Shown here piece after piece: positions 16,986-24,916 of a stretch of 61,967 bases of DNA. The stretch lies in NCBI GenBank assembly GCA_964401385.1, contig CAYNYF010000013.1:1-61967 (forward strand), given 5' to 3'. The position numbers and the translations under genes are program-made. Source of the stretch: CAYNYF01 sp964401385 (lineage in GTDB: Bacteria > Planctomycetota > Phycisphaerae > SM23-33). Each line of letters begins with the position of its first letter. Position 1 is the first letter of the stretch. Below the pieces are notes generated by a model. It was not told where the DNA came from, ran no database searches, and was given only the letters and a program-made list of their open reading frames with translations.

Positions 16986-17966
16986 TCAGGCGATTGGCTG
17001 GTATTCCAGGCGAACGGCCGCGCCGGTCCGGGCCGATGCGGCGATGCCCTCATACAGCACCATCGACTTGTAGGACTCGTGGATGCTCGAGCGCGTCCCG
17101 CGGCCGGCGCGGATGGCCGAGAGGAACTCGGCGATCTCGGCCAGGTGCCCGGTCTCGTTTCCGCTGTCGCCGGCGCTGGTGAAGGTCGGCGGCTCGCGCC
17201 ATTCGCAGCACGTGCCGTTTTGGGTGATCCGCCAGCAGGACGAATTGTGAATCGTCATGAAGTTGCCGCCCCGGGCGGTGATCTCGACCTCCTCGGTGGG
17301 AACCTGAAAGCTCCGGCCGTCGTTGAGATGCAGCGATCCCACCGCCCCGCAGGCGAACCGAATGCTCACGGCGTAGGCGTCGAGCCCCTTGGCGAAGCAG
17401 AACACCTCCCGGGCCTCGCCGAAAAGAAACCCGACCAGGTCGATGGCGTGGATGGCGAAGTCCAGCAGGAAGGAATTCCGGGGCGAGTCGTTGGCGTAGC
17501 CGTCGGAGGCGTAGTCGACCGAGATGGACAGCAGCTCGGCCGGGTCGAACTGATCGATCCATTCCCTGGCGCGGGCGTAGGCGGTGGCGTATCGCTTCTT
17601 GAAGGCGGCCATGCACAGCACGCCGGCCTTGTGGGCGGCCCGGGCGACCGCCAGGGCGCCGGCGGCGTCCGGGGCCGGCGGCTTTTCCGTGTACACGGGA
17701 ATTCCCCGCCCCAGCACGACCGGGGCGATGGCGGCGTGCTCGGCCGGGCCGATGCAGATGATGACGCCGTCGGGCTTGGCCGCATCCAGCATCCGCTCCA
17801 TGTCCCGGTAAGGCCGGCCGCCGAAGCGCCGGGCGTTTCGCCGGGCCTTTTCAATGTCCAGATCGCACACGCCGACCAGCTCGGCCCCGGCCGCTCCCAT
17901 GTAGGGATAAATCCGACGCGTGGAGAGGCCCCCGGCCCCGACGATGCAGATTCTCGGATCGCTCAC
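16986..17966 (-). CDS. Gfo/Idh/MocA family NAD(P)-dependent oxidoreductase
   Basis: A 326-aa cytoplasmic dehydrogenase for sugars, inositols or related polyols. The Rossmann fold begins ICIVGAGGLS, a conserved CDLD ends beta-2, and the signature EKPP lies at 94-97. The C-terminal half (about 125-310) is the alpha/beta substrate domain, with the FAIHAIDLVGFLFGE stretch carrying the usual conserved Asp and His. The substrate cannot be read. Its start overlaps the stop of the isomerase gene upstream by ATGA, so the two are translated together and probably act on the same sugar. Confidence 0.9.
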   Translation of the reverse strand: MSDPRICIVGAGGLSTRRIYPYMGAAGAELVGVCDLDIEKARRNARRFGGRPYRDMERMLDAAKPDGVIICIGPAEHAAIAPVVLGRGIPVYTEKPPAPDAAGALAVARAAHKAGVLCMAAFKKRYATAYARAREWIDQFDPAELLSISVDYASDGYANDSPRNSFLLDFAIHAIDLVGFLFGEAREVFCFAKGLDAYAVSIRFACGAVGSLHLNDGRSFQVPTEEVEITARGGNFMTIHNSSCWRITQNGTCCEWREPPTFTSAGDSGNETGHLAEIAEFLSAIRAGRGTRSSIHESYKSMVLYEGIAASARTGAAVRLEYQPIA

Positions 17967-18715
17967 GGATCGACTCCTTCGCAGTTGTCACCGAGGTACT
18001 TCAGCGCCGCCCCGAGATACTCCAGCGTGTTGGCCTTGTCCTGCACTTCCATCTCGACGACGTAGTCCCCGGCGTATCCGGCGGAATGCATGTGACGGAA
18101 AAGACCCGGAAGGTCGATCTCGCCGCTGCCGAAGGCGACCGATTGCCGGCCGATCTGGTCTTTGACGTGGACGAGGGCGATCCTCTCGCCCAGCAGCTCG
18201 CATCCCTGGCGCCAGGAGACGCCCACGGAGTGGAAGTGCCCCACCTCGAGCAGGCACTTCATCCGGCCGTCGGCGATTCCATCCAGCACGCAGCGGTAGT
18301 CGGCCAGCGTGGAGATCGGCGTGCCCGCGTGGTTCTGGAGGACCGGCACGACCCGCAGGCCCTGGATTGCGTCGAGGAAGGGCCCGGCCGCCTTGACGTA
18401 GCCGTCGCGGCTGTCGGCCTTGAAAAGGACCACTTTGGCGCCGATGGCCTCGGCAAAGCGCGCCGCCTGAACGGCCCGGCGCAGGGAAGACTCGAGATCG
18501 TCGGTAATCGGCGGCAGATGGACCGAGCAGAACGTCATGCCGCGTTGCCGGGCCCGGTCGAGGTAGAAGGCGGGATCGCCGGCGATGTCCAGGGAGGACT
18601 TGGCCCAGCTCGTGAAGGCCTCCAGCTTCGCATAGCCCAGACCGGAGTAGGCCGCCAGCGCCTCCTCCAGGGTCATCTCGGGGTTGCTGCACGGGCTGAC
18701 GGCGATGTTGCCCAA
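17963..18715 (-). CDS. Sugar phosphate isomerase/epimerase-like TIM-barrel protein
   Basis: About 250 aa of the xylose isomerase-like TIM-barrel type. Visible landmarks are IAVSPCSNPEMTLEEALAAY at the first strand, FCSVHLP, AKVVLFKADS, a metal-type Glu/His pair in CLLEVGHFHSVG, ALVHVKDQ and the final VVEMEVQD. I start it at TTG 18715, directly before strand 1; the open frame continues upstream, but that part is low-complexity Arg-rich sequence and overlaps a palindrome. It is translationally coupled to the oxidoreductase. Confidence 0.82.
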   Translation of the reverse strand: MGNIAVSPCSNPEMTLEEALAAYSGLGYAKLEAFTSWAKSSLDIAGDPAFYLDRARQRGMTFCSVHLPPITDDLESSLRRAVQAARFAEAIGAKVVLFKADSRDGYVKAAGPFLDAIQGLRVVPVLQNHAGTPISTLADYRCVLDGIADGRMKCLLEVGHFHSVGVSWRQGCELLGERIALVHVKDQIGRQSVAFGSGEIDLPGLFRHMHSAGYAGDYVVEMEVQDKANTLEYLGAALKYLGDNCEGVDP

Positions 18716-18748
18716 GGGCTCGGCTCCCGCTCTCGGCCGGGGTCGCGT

Positions 18749-18799
18749 CGGCGCTGTCGGTAAGAGAAAGCTGCCGCGAGAGTCTAACCGACAGCGCCG
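18749..18799. repeat. Long hairpin upstream of the isomerase gene
   Basis: CGGCGCTGTCGGT (18749-18761) is perfectly complementary to ACCGACAGCGCCG (18787-18799), a 13-bp stem with a 25-nt loop. It lies between the end of the coiled-coil gene and the TTG of the isomerase gene, both on the minus strand. There is no T-tract. It could be a terminator, a leader structure or a processing site. Confidence 0.6.
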
Positions 18800-18849
18800 C
18801 CACTGCCAACGACGGAGCCGAACCGGGCGAATCGGCGCCGCCAACGTTG

Positions 18850-20154
18850 CTACTTCTTCTTTGGCTTGGCCTCGGGCGTCTCGCCGATGATCGTCACCGC
18901 TGGCCGGCGCAGCGCCCGAATCTGCCGGTCCAAGCCGTCCAGTTCGGCCCGCAGCTCTGCTGGCGTTCGCTCGGCCCGGGTGATCTCCCCCGACAGCCTG
19001 TCGTGCCTCGCTGACAGTCCGAGTACGTCGCGCTGGCGATAGTCTTGGAGGTTCGCCTGCGCCGCCAGCAGACACGCCCGGAGAGAGGCCTTACCCAGCG
19101 CCAGGCTGGTCAAGTCCTTGTTCATCCCGGCAAGCTGATCTCCGCCGGCGGAGGCGGCCACTTCCGCGCGGCGCTTCAGCAGGTCGACTTTCGCCTGGGC
19201 GAGCAATCGCCTGGCGCTGCCGACCTCCCTTTCGGTCGTCTCGTCGTCTTTGCGGAGGATCTCCTGCAGCCTGTCGACCTCCTGCTGTCGGGCCGTGACG
19301 ATCTTGCCGTACTCGGCCAGAAGCTCGTCCTTCTTCACTCGCTCCGTGACCAGCTTGCCGATCCGCGCGATCTGCTCCTCGTGCGCCGCGATTTCGGCGA
19401 CAGCGGTGCTCAACTCCATTTCCAAACGCTGACGGTCCCTAGCCCAGTCCGCTATCTGGTTCATGCTGGCCGCTAGCATTGAACCCGCCGCGAGCGCGTC
19501 CTTGTGCGACAGCAGGGACACTGCAACCTTCTTCAGCAGTTCCTGTTGCTCGGCGCGAAGGGCGGCGACGGTCTTCTCCGCGGGGCCCAGACGGTCCTTG
19601 AGGGCGGCTCGCCGGTGGTCAACCTGCGCCAGCCACTTCCCGTGGGCGTCGAGCAGGACCTTTTCGAACCGCTTGCAGACGGCGGCCGCGAGCCGCTCGG
19701 CATCGGCATCGCTGCCGCCCGGGTGCGAGCGGATCACCAGTTCGCCCAGCAGCACGTTCGCCCAAGGCTGCCTGCTGCTCCCTGGGGCGATCGGGCGACG
19801 TGTCGGCGCGACAGCCGGCCCACGGTACCGGGTCCGCCCCCCGGCTGGACGCGGCGCCCCGGTTGCAGACGGCGGGACGGGCGCATCTGCTGGACGCGCC
19901 GGGGCGTCGACATCTACAAGACCGGGAGCGTGGGGAACCGACGGCAGGCCGGCGTCCTTGACGGCCTGGGCCCAGATCGGCGAGGTGCCCAACAGCCTGT
20001 TGGCAAGTTGCAGGTCCAGCGGCAGCACGTTCGGATCGAATTCGATCTTCACTAGGTAGTTGGCGCTGCCGCACGGCTTGTCCTCGACGGCGGACGCGGG
20101 GAAGGCGACCAGGCACGCCAGGCACAGAATCATCAGAAACATGCGCGGCTTCAT
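18850..20154 (-). CDS. Exported coiled-coil protein of the sigma-factor operon
   Basis: A 434-aa protein with a signal peptide (1-22, ending ASA). A globular start of about 60 residues (SANYLVKIEFDPNVLPLDLQLA) is followed by a Pro/Arg/Ala-rich linker (about 80-125), a conserved-looking block (VLLGELVIRSHPGGSDADAERLAAAV), and then about 220 residues of Ala/Glu/Arg/Leu-rich coiled coil. The tail is TIIGETPEAKPKKK. Parts of the layout resemble chain-length-determinant (Wzz-like) proteins with a long periplasmic coiled coil, but no transmembrane C-terminus is present. It is the third gene of an overlapping operon with the ECF sigma factor and a membrane protein. I do not recognise a specific family. 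Confidence 0.75.
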   Translation of the reverse strand: MKPRMFLMILCLACLVAFPASAVEDKPCGSANYLVKIEFDPNVLPLDLQLANRLLGTSPIWAQAVKDAGLPSVPHAPGLVDVDAPARPADAPVPPSATGAPRPAGGRTRYRGPAVAPTRRPIAPGSSRQPWANVLLGELVIRSHPGGSDADAERLAAAVCKRFEKVLLDAHGKWLAQVDHRRAALKDRLGPAEKTVAALRAEQQELLKKVAVSLLSHKDALAAGSMLAASMNQIADWARDRQRLEMELSTAVAEIAAHEEQIARIGKLVTERVKKDELLAEYGKIVTARQQEVDRLQEILRKDDETTEREVGSARRLLAQAKVDLLKRRAEVAASAGGDQLAGMNKDLTSLALGKASLRACLLAAQANLQDYRQRDVLGLSARHDRLSGEITRAERTPAELRAELDGLDRQIRALRRPAVTIIGETPEAKPKKK

Positions 20155-20744
20155 AGCGTATCTCCTTTGCCAGATTGCATCTCAGCAATTCTCTCCCGGG
20201 CCACGTTGGCCCATCTGGAGTCGGGAAACAGCTCGATCACACGGCGGTACGTTTGCTCGGGCGAATCGACGAACCCCAGCTCGCCGCGACTGTGATCGGC
20301 CTGGTAGACCATGATGTAGGCGGTCCGGTCGATCTGGCGGCGGACCTGCTCCAGCGGGTCGGGGCGGTCGAGCTGGCGCTGTAGGTCTGCGAGATGATCC
20401 TGCTGCTGTCGCAGGCGCGCGACCACTTGGTTGAGGACGGCCGCTCGCGAGTCGGCCTCGGCCCGGAGGGCGGTGATCTCCGCCCGGAGCCGGAGCACCT
20501 CCTCATGCGAGGCGGCGCTCGGCGCCTGCGCCGTGGGACGGCTTGTCTGCGGCCGAGGCGGCCACAGGGCCACGGCGACCGCCGCCGCCAGGAGCACTGT
20601 CACGCCCGCGCCGGCGGAGATGGCGGCGAGGCGGCGCCTGCGGGCCTTTCTCCGCACCCGCCCGGCCAGGTCGTCCGGCACCGGCGGCTCACCGGCCGCG
20701 AGGTCCGCTCGCCGCAGCAGCTCGTCGATTGGATCGGCCTTCAT
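20151..20744 (-). CDS. Single-pass membrane protein, putative anti-sigma factor
   Basis: A 197-aa protein. An N-terminal cytoplasmic segment (1-38, MKADPIDELLRRADLAAGE..., ending with Arg/Lys clusters) precedes one transmembrane helix (about 40-61). A periplasmic part follows with a coiled coil (about 80-125) and a C-terminal stretch resembling a TPR-like unit (YRRVIELFPDSRWANVARERI). It overlaps the sigma gene upstream and the coiled-coil gene downstream by 4 bases each. Position and topology fit an anti-sigma factor, but no zinc-binding HxxxCxxC motif is visible, so this is inference. Confidence 0.72.
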   Translation of the reverse strand: MKADPIDELLRRADLAAGEPPVPDDLAGRVRRKARRRRLAAISAGAGVTVLLAAAVAVALWPPRPQTSRPTAQAPSAASHEEVLRLRAEITALRAEADSRAAVLNQVVARLRQQQDHLADLQRQLDRPDPLEQVRRQIDRTAYIMVYQADHSRGELGFVDSPEQTYRRVIELFPDSRWANVARERIAEMQSGKGDTL

Positions 20745-21352
20745 CGCAGCTCCTGCCGGAACAGTTCGCCCAGCGAATCTCTCAGCTCCTGCCGGGCCCG
20801 ATGCAGCCGGACGTGGACGGTGCCCGGCTTGGCGGAAAGTGCCTGGCAGATCTCATCGGTGCTCATCCCTTCCAGATATCGCAACACGACGACCTCCCGC
20901 AGCGATCGCGGCAGCGCCTGCACGGCCCGGCGGACCTTGAGAAATTTCTCCCGCTCCATGGCCTCGCCGTCCGGCGGCGGCGGGGTGGCCGCACCCGTCC
21001 GGCCAAGCACGGCTGCCTTCAGCTTCCGCCACAGCACCCGCCGCCGCTGATGCGTGCGGCAGGCATTGATGGCGATCCGCGTCAGCCACACGCCCTCGCT
21101 GCCGGCGCCGCGGAACTTGCCCTTGCCCTTCAGCGCCGCCAGAAAGACTTCCTGGGCGACGTCTTCGGCCTCCTGGTCCCAGCCCAGGAGCCGATACACC
21201 AGCCGGACGATGCGCTGCTGATGGGCGGCCACGAGCCGTTCGAACGCAGCCGGATCGCCGTGGGCGAGCCGGTCGATGCCCGAGGCGGCCTTGCCGTCGC
21301 CGGCCGTCTGGATGTTGGAAGCCGCGGCCGCAGTGTCGTCCATATCCGTCAT
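20741..21352 (-). CDS. ECF-type RNA polymerase sigma factor
   Basis: A 203-aa sigma-70 family regulator. Region 2 (about 30-95) contains FERLVAAHQQRIVRLVYRLL and the DQEAEDVAQEVFLAAL core that binds the polymerase. Region 4 (about 140-195) contains LPRSLREVVVLRYLEGMSTDEI, then GTVHVRLHRARQEL as the recognition helix. It lacks region 3, as ECF factors do. The ATG at 21352 lies only about 3 bases after a promoter-like element, so the transcript may be leaderless and self-activated. It heads an overlapping three-gene operon. Confidence 0.93.
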   Translation of the reverse strand: MTDMDDTAAAASNIQTAGDGKAASGIDRLAHGDPAAFERLVAAHQQRIVRLVYRLLGWDQEAEDVAQEVFLAALKGKGKFRGAGSEGVWLTRIAINACRTHQRRRVLWRKLKAAVLGRTGAATPPPPDGEAMEREKFLKVRRAVQALPRSLREVVVLRYLEGMSTDEICQALSAKPGTVHVRLHRARQELRDSLGELFRQELR

Positions 21353-21354
21353 GA

Positions 21355-21382
21355 TTAGACGCGCCTGGCGGGAAAAACTTAC
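21355..21382 (-). promoter_or_regulatory. ECF-type promoter, probably autoregulatory
   Basis: On the minus strand: GTAAGTT (21382-21376), 15 bases, then GTCTAA (21360-21355), ending two bases before the ATG of the sigma gene. The spacing and the GTCTAA box resemble extracytoplasmic-function sigma promoters of the GGAACTT-N15-16-GTCTAA type. No Shine-Dalgarno is present. Confidence 0.5.
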
Positions 21383-21531
21383 AGCAGAAACAGAACGACC
21401 CTATCAAGAGACCCCGTTGGCGCGGGAGTTCGTGTCGCGCACGGCCTGCGCGGCGCCGCGGCGCGGAGGCTGCCGGCGCCGTCCCCCGGCGCGGCAACTC
21501 TACCGGAGATCCTCCGGGGAGGTCGTCCCTA

Positions 21532-21888
21532 CTACGATTCGACCGGCGGGGTCTCCTCTAGCGGCAACTGCCCGGTCGGCTCCGGCGGCGGGGCCGCGGA
21601 CGCTGCGGCCTTCGGGCCGTTGAGAAGCTCCTTGAGCGTCGTATACGCCCGGAAGCGAACGACCTTCTTGGCGGGGATGCGGATCTGCTCGCCGGTCTGC
21701 GGGTTCCGGCCCATGCGGGCGCGGCGCTGCCGCACCCGCAGCGCGCCCAGCCCGGGCAGAACGAACTCCTTGTTTCGCAGCAGCTCCCTGCGGGCCAGCT
21801 CGACCAGCCCCTCGTAGAACCGGCCGACGTTGGCCTTGGAGATTCCCGCGTGACGCATGACGCCTTCGATCATCTCATTGCGGTTCAT
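21532..21888 (-). CDS. HU/IHF-family DNA-binding protein
   Basis: A 118-aa nucleoid protein. AGAGGAG precedes the ATG at 21888. MNRNEMIEGVMRHAGISKANVGRFYEGL forms the two-helix dimer body, and the DNA-binding arm shows FVLPGLGALRVRQRRARMGRNPQTGEQIRIPAKKVVRFRAYTTLKELL. The signature GRNPQTGE with the arm Pro are present, so it should bend DNA. A Pro/Ala/Glu-rich C-terminal tail of about 28 residues is additional to the 90-residue core. Confidence 0.93.
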   Translation of the reverse strand: MNRNEMIEGVMRHAGISKANVGRFYEGLVELARRELLRNKEFVLPGLGALRVRQRRARMGRNPQTGEQIRIPAKKVVRFRAYTTLKELLNGPKAAASAAPPPEPTGQLPLEETPPVES

Positions 21889-21994
21889 GAGACGCTCCTC
21901 TGAAGTGGAAGGGTTCGGCAACTACCCTACTGCCGGCCGGCGGCCTCGTCAACGATCCGAAAGCGCCGGCGGGCCCGGCGGGCGGCGCAAAGCA

Positions 21995-22026
21995 CGGCCC
22001 CGCCGTCTCGGGCGACGACGGGGCCG
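21995..22026 (-). terminator. Terminator-like hairpin after the OmpA-type gene
   Basis: CGGCCCCGCCGTC (21995-22007) and GACGACGGGGCCG (22014-22026) pair with one mismatch around a 6-nt loop. On the minus strand it lies 30 bases past the stop codon and is followed by TGCTTTG. Confidence 0.6.
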
Positions 22027-22056
22027 ATATGGACCGAAAGGCTGCTAAAGGGTCGC

Positions 22057-22920
22057 TTACTTTTGCGGCGCGACCTCTTCCGGCGCTGCCGGGGCGACGG
22101 TGCCGCCGGCGGTGAGGAAGCGATCGGGCGGCACGATCCAGATCTCCACGCGGCGGTTCAGCGGGTGGCCTTTGTTGCCCGCGCGGTTGGGCACAATCGG
22201 ATGATGCTTGCCAAATCCGACCGCCCCCATCCGCGCCTGATCGACGCCGGCCTCGAAGAGGGCCTTGACCACGGCCAGGGCGCGGTGGCTCGACAAGCCC
22301 CAGTTGGTCCCGTGGTCGCGGATCGTCTGAGGCTTGACCAGCGGGATGTCATCGGTGTGCCCGGCGACGTAGACGTGGAACTCCTTGGCCGCGTCGGTGT
22401 TGACGATCTCGGCCAGCTTCTTCAGGGCGGCGACGGCTTGGGGCTTGACGACGGTGGAGCCCTTGTCGAACGTGAGGTCGCCCTTGAGCTTGATCATGCC
22501 GTATTCGGGCAGGTACTCCATCAGCGCGGCGTTCTGTCCGGCCAGGGCGCGCAGGCCCTCGTCCACCCTGGCCGGCAGGACGCGGATCGTGCCCAGCGGC
22601 GGGGGTTTCCGCCCGGCGACCTTGTCGTACAGGTCCTTGAGCTTGGTCAGGCTGTCGTTGAGGAATTCCTTCTCCGTCTCCAGGCTGGCGATGAGCTTGT
22701 CCTTGCGGCCGACCTCCTGCTGGCGCCTGGCCAGGTCGGCCCGGACGTTTTGATTCTCATCCTGCGCCACCTGGAGTGCCAGTTGCGACCGCCTGAGTTC
22801 AGCGTTGGCCCGCTGTGCTGCCGCGAGCGCCTTGTTATGCACCTCCCTCGGCACGCACCCGGTAATTACGGCGCCGCCTAGCAAGGCCAGCACGACCGAG
22901 ACAACCAACCACCTTGTCAT
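22057..22920 (-). CDS. OmpA-domain peptidoglycan-associated lipoprotein
   Basis: A 287-aa outer-envelope lipoprotein. ATG 22920 has AAGGA at good spacing; an ATG three codons upstream is too close to it. The signal peptide ends in the lipobox ITGC. A coiled coil of about 80 residues (HNKALAAAQRANAELRRSQL onward) would reach through the periplasm. The OmpA/MotB C-terminal domain (about 150-270) has LTFDKGSTVVKPQAVAALKKLA, YVAGHTDDIP and LSSHRALAVVKALFEAGVDQAR, plus NRRVEIWI; the Asp and Arg that bind diaminopimelate are present. It should link the envelope to peptidoglycan. Confidence 0.92.
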   Translation of the reverse strand: MTRWLVVSVVLALLGGAVITGCVPREVHNKALAAAQRANAELRRSQLALQVAQDENQNVRADLARRQQEVGRKDKLIASLETEKEFLNDSLTKLKDLYDKVAGRKPPPLGTIRVLPARVDEGLRALAGQNAALMEYLPEYGMIKLKGDLTFDKGSTVVKPQAVAALKKLAEIVNTDAAKEFHVYVAGHTDDIPLVKPQTIRDHGTNWGLSSHRALAVVKALFEAGVDQARMGAVGFGKHHPIVPNRAGNKGHPLNRRVEIWIVPPDRFLTAGGTVAPAAPEEVAPQK

Positions 22921-22989
22921 TTTCCGCATCCTTTCGTAGTCCCAGACAACAGCGATATACGGTTGCTGCGGCGTTTTCCCGCTCGGAAC

Positions 22990-23013
22990 GCCCGCCAGAC
23001 CGCTCCGGCGGGC
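22990..23013 (-). terminator. Hairpin between the OmpA-type and HTH genes
   Basis: GCCCGCC (22990-22996) pairs with GGCGGGC (23007-23013), 10-nt loop. It lies downstream of the HTH/membrane gene on the minus strand but has no good T-tract, so termination is uncertain. Confidence 0.35.
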
Positions 23014-23109
23014 ATGTACGACAAGGCGTAACGGCTGCGCGTCCCGCGCCCGCGTGAATCGCCCGTTCGGGCGACGCGGAACCCGCGCGGCGAGCGGCCC
23101 GGTGCGGTC

Positions 23110-23943
23110 TTACGATCCGCCGCCGCGCTGCATCGCCGCGGCCCGATTGGCCGTCGACTTGCCGATGAAGTAGCCGACAAGGGCGAGGATGATCGCCACG
23201 ACTGCCACCACCGCCAGAAACGCCGGCATGTTCTGCTGCAGCATCTTCAGGTACGGCGGCTCGGCTTGCAGCAGGACGGCCATGGCAATCGCGCCCATCA
23301 CCAGCATCACCAGGCAGCAGCCCACGATCAGCCCGGAGAACACCCCGGCGCTGGGGTCGATCTCCTCGACCACTGCGGGGCCTTCGACTGCGGCCGCTTC
23401 CGGCTCGGCGTAGCTCGGCTCTTCGGCGACGGCCTCGGCCGCCGCGCTGCCGCCGACGGCGCTTTCCACACTGATATCTTCCAGCACCGCCCCCAGCGAG
23501 GTGTCGTCGGGCTCGCGGGTCAAGTCCAGCAGCCCCGAGCCGCTGCCGACGCCGTCGGCGGAGATCCCCCCCTCGGCGGCGGGGGCGATCGACGTCTTGG
23601 CCATGGGGTCGGCCGCCTCGACCTCCAGGTCCTCGTCGTCGAAGATGCTGATGCCCTCGGTGGTGATGACGGTGTCTTCCTTGCCGATGGGGGCGGCCGA
23701 CTGGTCCGCCTGGGCAAGCCCGATGTCCCCCCGGCCGGCGGTGTCGGCGGGAGTCAACTCGATTTCCTCGCCTTCAAGGCCTTCGGCCGGGGCAAGCACG
23801 TCCACTTCCTCGACCTTGAACATCTTCTGGGCGCCGTCGGCATACGCGTGGAGCTTTCCTTCCTGCACCAGCTTGGTCAGGTCCTGCGCGCCTACGCCCA
23901 GCTTCCGGGCCGTCTCTTCCTCACTGTAGTACATCTTCCCCAT
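23110..23943 (-). CDS. HTH-domain protein anchored by two C-terminal membrane helices
   Basis: A 277-aa protein. The start has AAGGAG upstream. Residues 1-55 (MYYSEEETARKLGVGAQDLTKLVQEGKL, HAYADGAQKMFKVEEVD) match excisionase/MerR-like helix-turn-helix domains. A long acidic, low-complexity linker follows (about 55-200, many Glu/Asp/Ala/Ser), then two transmembrane helices (about 203-227 and 242-264) and a basic tail. The layout is that of a DNA- or protein-binding head held on the membrane by a flexible tether. Similar proteins occur in planctomycetes; no function is known to me. Confidence 0.8.
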   Translation of the reverse strand: MGKMYYSEEETARKLGVGAQDLTKLVQEGKLHAYADGAQKMFKVEEVDVLAPAEGLEGEEIELTPADTAGRGDIGLAQADQSAAPIGKEDTVITTEGISIFDDEDLEVEAADPMAKTSIAPAAEGGISADGVGSGSGLLDLTREPDDTSLGAVLEDISVESAVGGSAAAEAVAEEPSYAEPEAAAVEGPAVVEEIDPSAGVFSGLIVGCCLVMLVMGAIAMAVLLQAEPPYLKMLQQNMPAFLAVVAVVAIILALVGYFIGKSTANRAAAMQRGGGS

Positions 23944-23997
23944 GCTTGCTTGCTCCTTTGTCCGGCTCCAGCGGCCGCCAGGAACGCCGCCGCCGCG

Positions 23998-24420
23998 CTA
24001 CGGCTTGGGGGTCTTCTCTACCTCTTTCAACCGGCGCGCCTGGGAGACCAGATCGGCGATCTTCGCGGGCACCGGCTCAGTATTGTAAGAGTCCAATTGG
24101 CGGTCGTACTCGAACGTCCGCGCCGCCCTCAGCCACAGGCGGCGGTCGCCGCCGACGTATTCGTACAAGCATATTGTATCATTTCGCAAGTCTACAAGGT
24201 ACAGCCCGTAGCTGTCGCGCGTGACCTGCCCGGCCACGGCGAAGACGCCGCCGGCGGCCCGGGGCGGCCCGGCCGAGCCGGTCTGGGCGCCGGCCGGGGA
24301 GGGCGAAAAAGCCAGCTCGACCGCCAGAAACGCGGCAATCGCCGCCAGCACAGCCACGATTGTCCACTCTGCCGCGCTGCCGACGGGGCGGCGGCAGTTT
24401 CCCTCAATCGCTTCTGCCAT
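23998..24420 (-). CDS. Membrane-anchored small protein, function unknown
   Basis: A 140-aa protein with one N-terminal helix (about 18-38) and an extracytoplasmic domain. The domain starts after a Gly/Ala/Pro linker with VFAVAGQVTRDSYGLYLVDLRNDTICLYEY and continues to a basic AARTFEYDRQLDSYNTEP stretch. I have seen this pattern in planctomycete hypothetical proteins, but I cannot name a family. It is 54 bases upstream of the HTH/membrane gene on the same strand, so the two may be co-transcribed. Confidence 0.7.
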   Translation of the reverse strand: MAEAIEGNCRRPVGSAAEWTIVAVLAAIAAFLAVELAFSPSPAGAQTGSAGPPRAAGGVFAVAGQVTRDSYGLYLVDLRNDTICLYEYVGGDRRLWLRAARTFEYDRQLDSYNTEPVPAKIADLVSQARRLKEVEKTPKP

Positions 24421-24560
24421 GGGAAATTATCCCTTTACTCCACAAAGCCTCGCAACCAGCCTGATGAATTATAAATCGCGTGCTGACGACAGCAAGTGTT
24501 TTTCCCGACCATCGCATGCTGGCGGCTGCATCCCATTTGAGCAGGTAAAATGATGTGAGA

Positions 24561-24734
24561 ATGCGGGCAACGGGTCCGGTGGAGTCGGCCTGCAAGCGCC
24601 TGGTCGGCGGTCGCCTCAAAGGCCCCGGCATGCGATGGACGTGCCCTGGTGCCGAAGCCATCCTGGCCCTGCGAATTGCCTGGTTCAACGGCCAATGGCT
24701 GGAACTGTGGGAGTCCAAGCCCCTTGCCGCCTGA
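24561..24734 (+). pseudogene. C-terminal remnant of an ISKra4-like transposase
   Basis: A 57-codon open frame from ATG to TGA. It matches the C-terminal end of ISKra4-type DDE transposases: GPVESACKRLVGGRLKGPGMRW, then GAEAILALRIAWFNGQWLELW. Read in two parts, the conserved features are the VESACK Glu, the GxGMRW block and the GAEAxLxLR helix. The catalytic core upstream is absent. No inverted repeats or duplicated target site were found nearby, so the rest of the element has been lost. It is the only mobile-element trace in the window. Confidence 0.75.
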
Positions 24735-24811
24735 ATCCACCCACAAACGAGGGATGCACCCCTTGCCGACCGGAGGCGGAGGATTGTCTAGCCAACGGGG
24801 GTCCGTACGGA

Positions 24812-24817
24812 TATAAT
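24812..24817 (+). promoter_or_regulatory. Perfect -10 box upstream of the secretin-domain-like gene
   Basis: TATAAT lies 99 bases before the ATG at 24917, in a locally AT-rich stretch. There is no good -35 at normal spacing (TTGTCT at 24784-24789 is 22 bases away), so the promoter call is tentative. Confidence 0.4.
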
Positions 24818-24916
24818 ACAATTGATGGTTCGGCGTAGCCGATGCCGCTGGTATGATACATGCGTGTCCTCCGACGGTCAGACGGAACATACCTGGGAAA
24901 TCCGCGGAGGTGGAAG

